Source: Oceanimonas pelagia
GTDB taxonomy: Bacteria; Pseudomonadota; Gammaproteobacteria; Enterobacterales; Aeromonadaceae
Assembly: GCF_030849025.1 (NCBI RefSeq)
Contig: NZ_CP118224.1
Span: 1,844,001 to 1,908,000 of the forward strand
DNA: 64,000 nucleotides
Direction: 5' to 3'
Within the stretch, counting starts at the first letter, position 1. The number at the start of each line of letters is the position of its first letter. Under the pieces are notes generated by a model, which had not been told where the DNA came from, did no database searches, and saw nothing but the letters and a program-made list of their open reading frames with translations. The position numbers were made by a program, and so were the translations under genes. This document shows, piece after piece, positions 60,411-64,000 of this stretch.

Positions 60411-62543
60411 ATGCCCCCTGCCAGCCAGTGGCTGAGACGCATTTTTACCGACAGTCATTTCTTCTTCGCCCTCAAGGTGTTGCTGGCCATGGCCAGCCTG
60501 CTGCTGGCCGGCTGGTGGCTGGATCAGGTGCCGGCGGCGGTGACCCTGTCCCTCGGCGCCATGGCCGGCGCCCTGAGCGAGACCGATCAGCCGCCGGCCC
60601 GCCGGCTGGGCCAGCTGCTGCTGGGGCTGGTGTGCTTTTTTGTGGCCATCACCGGTGTCACCGCGCTGATCGACATCCCCTGGCTGTTCGGCCCCCTGCT
60701 GGTGCTGGTCACCTTTGGGCTGATCCTGGCCGGGGCCTGGGGTCAGGCCGCGGGCAAGCTCGGCTTTGGCACCCTGCTGGTGTCCATCTACGCCATGCAG
60801 GGCCATGTGGACAGCCCGGGGTTCTGGTATCAGCCGCTGCTGCTCACCGCCGGCGCTGCCTGGTACGGCCTGTTGTCGTGGCTGATATTGCTGGCCTGGC
60901 CCTACAAGCCGGTGCACGAACAACTGGCCCAGTGTTATTTCGCCCTGTCCCGCTACCTGCTGGCCAAGTCGCGCTTTTTCGACAGCCCCGGCGAACTGCA
61001 CCGGGGCTTGCGCCACCAGTTGGCTCAGCTCAATATTCAGCTGGTCAACAGCCTGGAGCTGAGCAAGCAGATGCTCAACCGCCGCCTGCGGGGCCACTCC
61101 CGGGATGGCGAGCTGGCCCGGTTGCTGGAGCTGCATTTGCTGATACAGCACATGCATGAACGGGCCGCCTCCAGCCACTATTCCTATCAGCAACTCAACC
61201 GGGCACTGGATCAGGCCGAGGTGCTGGCCGGCTATCAGGTACTGCTGGCGGAGCTGGGTGAGGCCTGTTACCGGCTGGGGCTGGCCATTCTGACACACCG
61301 CCCCTTTCAGCCCGGCAAGCGCATTGCCTGGGAACTGTCGGCGCTCAAGGATCAGCTCGACTACAGCCACCTGCGCCGCCATTATTCGCCCGAACTGATG
61401 AGCCCGCTGAAATTCCTTACCCGCAATATGGAGCATGTGCACCAGGCGCTGCTGCAGGCCGAACAACTCACCGCACACCGGGGCCAGGAGCGGCCGGCAT
61501 CCCGGGCCGAGCTGGCCCGCCCGGCGCCCCAGACCTTTGGCGAGCGGTTGCGCGCCCTGTTCACCCCCAACGCCATTCTGTTTCGCCACGGGGTGCGGCT
61601 GAGCGCCTGCTTTGCCCTGGGCTACGGGCTGATCACGGCGCTGGAGCTGGAGCGGGGCTACTGGATCCTGCTGACCATACTGTTTGTGTGCCAGCCCAGT
61701 TTCAGCGCCACCCGCCAGCGCCTGACCGAACGAACCATCGGTACCCTGGCCGGCATCGCCGCCGGCGGGCCACTGCTGTGGCTGTTTCCGTCGGTGGAAA
61801 GCCAGCTGGTGATCCTGCTGATCTGTGCCTTTGTGTTCTTTACCCAGGTGCGGGTACATTACAGCTGGGCGGTATGCTTTATCACCCTGTTTGTGCTGCT
61901 GGCCTTTAACCTGCACGGCACAGCCCAAGGCCCCATCCTGCTGCCCCGCCTGTTCGACACCCTGGCCGGTTGCGTGCTGGCCTTTGTGGCGGTAAGGGTG
62001 ATCTGGCCCGACTGGCAGCGCCGCCACCTGCCCCGGCTGCTGGCCGAGGCCATGGAAGCCAACGCTGCCTATCTCACCGCCATCGGCCGGCAAAGCGCCG
62101 GACTGGAGCATGAAAACCTGCCCTACCGCATTGCCCGCAAGCAGGCCCACCTGGCCGACAACCAGCTGGCCCAGGCCTGGCAAAATATTCGGGTTGAGCC
62201 GGTGTCAAAACACTGGCTTAACCTGTGTTTTGAAATTGCCTATCGCAACCATACCCTGCTCTCTTACCTGTCGGCCCTGGGCGCACACTGCCGGGCGGAT
62301 CAGGCGCTGCCGCAACCGTTTGTTGACGGCCTGAATGAGCGGCTGCGCCTCGCCGCCGATGCCCTGCGCCGGGGCAGCCCCCTGCCCGACCAGCCGCCGT
62401 TGCCGGCCATGACCGGTGCACACGAAGATGACTGGCATATTCTGGTACGTCAGCTGCTCAACAACATGGCGCTGCTGGTCAACGATCTGCATCAGCTCGC
62501 CGGCGGCGTGCGCCAGGATGCACAAGCCGCCGCGCTTGGGTAA
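60411..62543 (+). CDS. yccS: YccS-family putative membrane transporter (FUSC)
   Basis: The 710-residue protein has two blocks of membrane helices (about 24-150 and 390-525) each followed by a long soluble part, the YccS/YhfK (FUSC) layout. GYWILLTILFVCQPSFSATRQRL and ERTIGTLAG are family features. Function is unproven; efflux of aromatic compounds is suggested for relatives. ATG 60411 is preferred (MPPASQWLRRIFTD) over 28 upstream codons. It is close to yccA and tusE. Confidence 0.92.
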   Translation: MPPASQWLRRIFTDSHFFFALKVLLAMASLLLAGWWLDQVPAAVTLSLGAMAGALSETDQPPARRLGQLLLGLVCFFVAITGVTALIDIPWLFGPLLVLVTFGLILAGAWGQAAGKLGFGTLLVSIYAMQGHVDSPGFWYQPLLLTAGAAWYGLLSWLILLAWPYKPVHEQLAQCYFALSRYLLAKSRFFDSPGELHRGLRHQLAQLNIQLVNSLELSKQMLNRRLRGHSRDGELARLLELHLLIQHMHERAASSHYSYQQLNRALDQAEVLAGYQVLLAELGEACYRLGLAILTHRPFQPGKRIAWELSALKDQLDYSHLRRHYSPELMSPLKFLTRNMEHVHQALLQAEQLTAHRGQERPASRAELARPAPQTFGERLRALFTPNAILFRHGVRLSACFALGYGLITALELERGYWILLTILFVCQPSFSATRQRLTERTIGTLAGIAAGGPLLWLFPSVESQLVILLICAFVFFTQVRVHYSWAVCFITLFVLLAFNLHGTAQGPILLPRLFDTLAGCVLAFVAVRVIWPDWQRRHLPRLLAEAMEANAAYLTAIGRQSAGLEHENLPYRIARKQAHLADNQLAQAWQNIRVEPVSKHWLNLCFEIAYRNHTLLSYLSALGAHCRADQALPQPFVDGLNERLRLAADALRRGSPLPDQPPLPAMTGAHEDDWHILVRQLLNNMALLVNDLHQLAGGVRQDAQAAALG

Positions 62544-62569
62544 GATAGCCGGCCAACCGAGGAGACCCC

Positions 62570-62899
62570 ATGTTTGAATTTGAAGGCCGCCCCATCGAGA
62601 CCGATGCCCAGGGCTATTTGAAACATCACCAGGACTGGCAGCCGGCCATGGCCGAGCTGCTGGCAAAGGAAGAAGGCATTGCGCTGACCGCCGAGCACTG
62701 GGAAGTGATCCACTTTGTGCGCAACTTTTATCTCAAATACAACACCTCGCCGGCCATTCGGGCACTGGTGAAGGCCATGGCCAGGGAGCTGGGGGAAGAC
62801 AAGGGCAACAGCCGCTACCTGTACCGGCTGTTTCCCAAGGGGCCGGCCAAGCAGGCCACCAAACTGGCGGGCCTGCCCAAACCGGTGAAGTGCATTTAA
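62570..62899 (+). CDS. tusE: Sulfur relay protein TusE (DsrC family)
   Basis: The 109-residue protein ends KPVKCI, with the conserved penultimate cysteine of TusE/DsrC, and has [18 protein letters not shown] and [13 protein letters not shown]. It passes persulfide sulfur to MnmA for 2-thiouridine in tRNA. It lies 26 nt after yccS. Confidence 0.96.
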   Translation: MFEFEGRPIETDAQGYLKHHQDWQPAMAELLAKEEGIALTAEHWEVIHFVRNFYLKYNTSPAIRALVKAMARELGEDKGNSRYLYRLFPKGPAKQATKLAGLPKPVKCI

Positions 62900-62930
62900 A
62901 AAAATTCCGGCGCGAGGCCGGAATTTTTTA
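62897..62930. terminator. Bidirectional terminator between tusE and dedD
   Basis: AATTCCGGC-GCGAG-GCCGGAATT with A-run and T-run; overlaps the ends of both genes by a few bases. Confidence 0.9.
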
Positions 62931-63620
62931 TTTGGCCATCACCCGGCCCTTCAGCCCGGTCAGGCGCTCCAGCGCCGGCAATTGCTGCTCCAGCCGGGCC
63001 CGGGCATCCGGCCCGACCCACACCCGGTTCAATTCACCCTGTCGCGGCACCGAGGGAGTGGTCTGCACACGATAACCCGCCGCCTGCAGCTTTCTCACCA
63101 GTGCATTGACGTTATCGGCACTGCGGAATGCGCCCAGCTGCACCACAAACTCACCGCCGGCGGGAGTCGCCGAAGTGGTCCGGGAAGCCTGCGGAGCGGG
63201 CGCCACCGGCTTAATGACCCCCGCCTGCGGCGCCGGCGGTGCTACGGGCTTGACCACCGGTGCCGGTTGCGGCCTGGCCACGACCGGCTTAGCCTCGGGA
63301 GCCGGACGCACCGGCTCGGCGGCAGGCTCAGGTTTCGGCGCGGGCGCAGCAGCCACCTGTGACTGGGGTTTCGGTGGCTCGGGCGGTGCTTCCTTCACTT
63401 CTTCCAGAGTCCAGTTGTCTGCCGTGGCGGCAGGCGCCGGCGTCGCCTCGGACACAACCCGGGCCGGCCTGGGTGGCTCCAGCTCGGGCCGCAACGGAAT
63501 GCTTACCGCTTCCTCCGGGGCAGGCGCCTGCTTGCCGTCCAGCAGATCGGGCAGAAAAATCACGCCCAGCGCCACCAGCAATACGGTGCCCACCAGCCGG
63601 TGCTGAAACTGGGTTGCCAT
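62928..63620 (-). CDS. dedD: SPOR-domain cell division protein DedD
   Basis: The 230-residue protein has a short cytoplasmic tail, one membrane helix (about 10-28, LVGTVLLVALGVIFLP), a long Pro/Ala-rich linker (about 35-150) and a C-terminal SPOR domain (about 155-230; FVVQLGAFRSADNVNALV). It binds septal peptidoglycan. ATG 63620 chosen because MATQFQHRLVGT is the family start; 1 nt after the folC stop. Confidence 0.95.
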   Translation of the reverse strand: MATQFQHRLVGTVLLVALGVIFLPDLLDGKQAPAPEEAVSIPLRPELEPPRPARVVSEATPAPAATADNWTLEEVKEAPPEPPKPQSQVAAAPAPKPEPAAEPVRPAPEAKPVVARPQPAPVVKPVAPPAPQAGVIKPVAPAPQASRTTSATPAGGEFVVQLGAFRSADNVNALVRKLQAAGYRVQTTPSVPRQGELNRVWVGPDARARLEQQLPALERLTGLKGRVMAK

Positions 63621-63621
63621 C

Positions 63622-64000
63622 TCAGTGTTCCTCTTGTTGCGCGCCGTGCCAGGCCAGCGCCTCGGCCACAGTAAAGAAGGAGCCAAACACGATCACCCGC
63701 TCATGCTCGGCGCAGGCGGCCTGTGCCGCCAGCAGCGCCTCAGTGACCGAGCCATAGCCCTGCTCACACCCCAGCACCCGGGCCAGTGCACCGGCCTCCG
63801 CACCCCGGGGGCCACTCAGGGTTGCCGGATACCAGTGGCGGACCAGCGGCTGCATGGGCGCCAGGGTGGCGACAATGTCCTTGTCCTTGAGCATGCCCAC
63901 CACGGCGTGAATGGCCCCCCCTTCATCCGCCTGCAGGCGGGATGCCAGATAGGCCGCCGACTCGGGATTGTGAGCCACATCCACCCACAGGTTGGGTGCC
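63622..64000 (-). CDS. folC: Folylpolyglutamate/dihydrofolate synthase, C-terminal part
   Basis: The frame is open to the window edge, so only the last ~126 residues are seen. WVDVAHNPESA, VVGMLKDKDI and the final VIVFGSFFTVAEAL match the Mur-ligase-like C-terminal domain of FolC. The order folC-dedD is standard. Confidence 0.95.
   Translation of the reverse strand, partial: APNLWVDVAHNPESAAYLASRLQADEGGAIHAVVGMLKDKDIVATLAPMQPLVRHWYPATLSGPRGAEAGALARVLGCEQGYGSVTEALLAAQAACAEHERVIVFGSFFTVAEALAWHGAQQEEH

Noticed and set aside
59661-62183. 840-codon antisense frame over yccA and yccS
   Set aside because: Low-complexity Gln/Gly/His-rich product opposite two recognised genes; a codon-bias shadow.

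Overview
The window reads as chromosome from a GC-rich marine-type gammaproteobacterium. The conserved blocks cmk-rpsA-ihfB-lapA-lapB-pyrF, fadI-fadJ, tRNA-Ser(UGA) next to yccA, yccS-tusE and dedD-folC are typical of Gammaproteobacteria. An Aeromonadaceae relative such as Oceanimonas or Zobellella fits best, but that placement is an inference from gene content. Both window edges cut genes: a coiled-coil protein at the left and folC at the right.

Region 1 (1-20049) is a surface-polysaccharide locus, all on the + strand and tightly packed. It holds two coiled-coil proteins, an SAM methyltransferase, a beta-sandwich protein, a 1240-residue glycosyltransferase with three GT4-like units, a PAPS-type sulfotransferase, gmd and an rmd-like reductase, a phosphohexomutase, a WbdD-like methyltransferase-kinase, two more glycosyltransferases, and a complete rfbBDAC set for dTDP-L-rhamnose. 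The makeup suggests a GDP-D-rhamnose or mannose containing glycan made by an ABC-transporter-dependent route. In that route a methyl/phosphate cap ends the chain, and the separate coiled-coil proteins could take part in length control. The stretch 4034-9211 is clearly more AT-rich than its surroundings.

Region 2 (20001-30000) is a sulfate and capsule module. A SLC13 permease is divergent from a cysD, four-helix-bundle gene, cysNC and cysQ series. With the sulfotransferase at 8480 this forms a plausible uptake, PAPS synthesis, transfer and PAP recycling chain for sulfating the glycan. The cysD reading frame is open for 305 codons upstream and encodes a decayed IS630-like DNA-binding protein fused in frame. 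An orphan kpsC follows, bracketed by two copies of a 45-nt palindrome. Next comes a type VII toxin-antitoxin pair whose HepT toxin is broken by both a nonsense codon and a frameshift.

Region 3 (30000-44310) is mostly core: htpG with a near-consensus sigma-32 promoter, fadIJ, an ECF sigma factor with its DUF3379 partner, putP, a FadL-type porin, an EAL-HDOD protein, an NhaC antiporter and an H-NS family protein.

Region 4 (44400-64000) is core: a DUF3820 gene, pyrF, lapBA, ihfB, rpsA, cmk, ribA, a dicarboxylate symporter, the fructose PTS operon fruB-fruK-fruA, an SDR, an RluA-type pseudouridine synthase, tRNA-Ser, yccA, yccS, tusE, dedD and the end of folC. No CRISPR array, rRNA, prophage or intact insertion sequence was seen.
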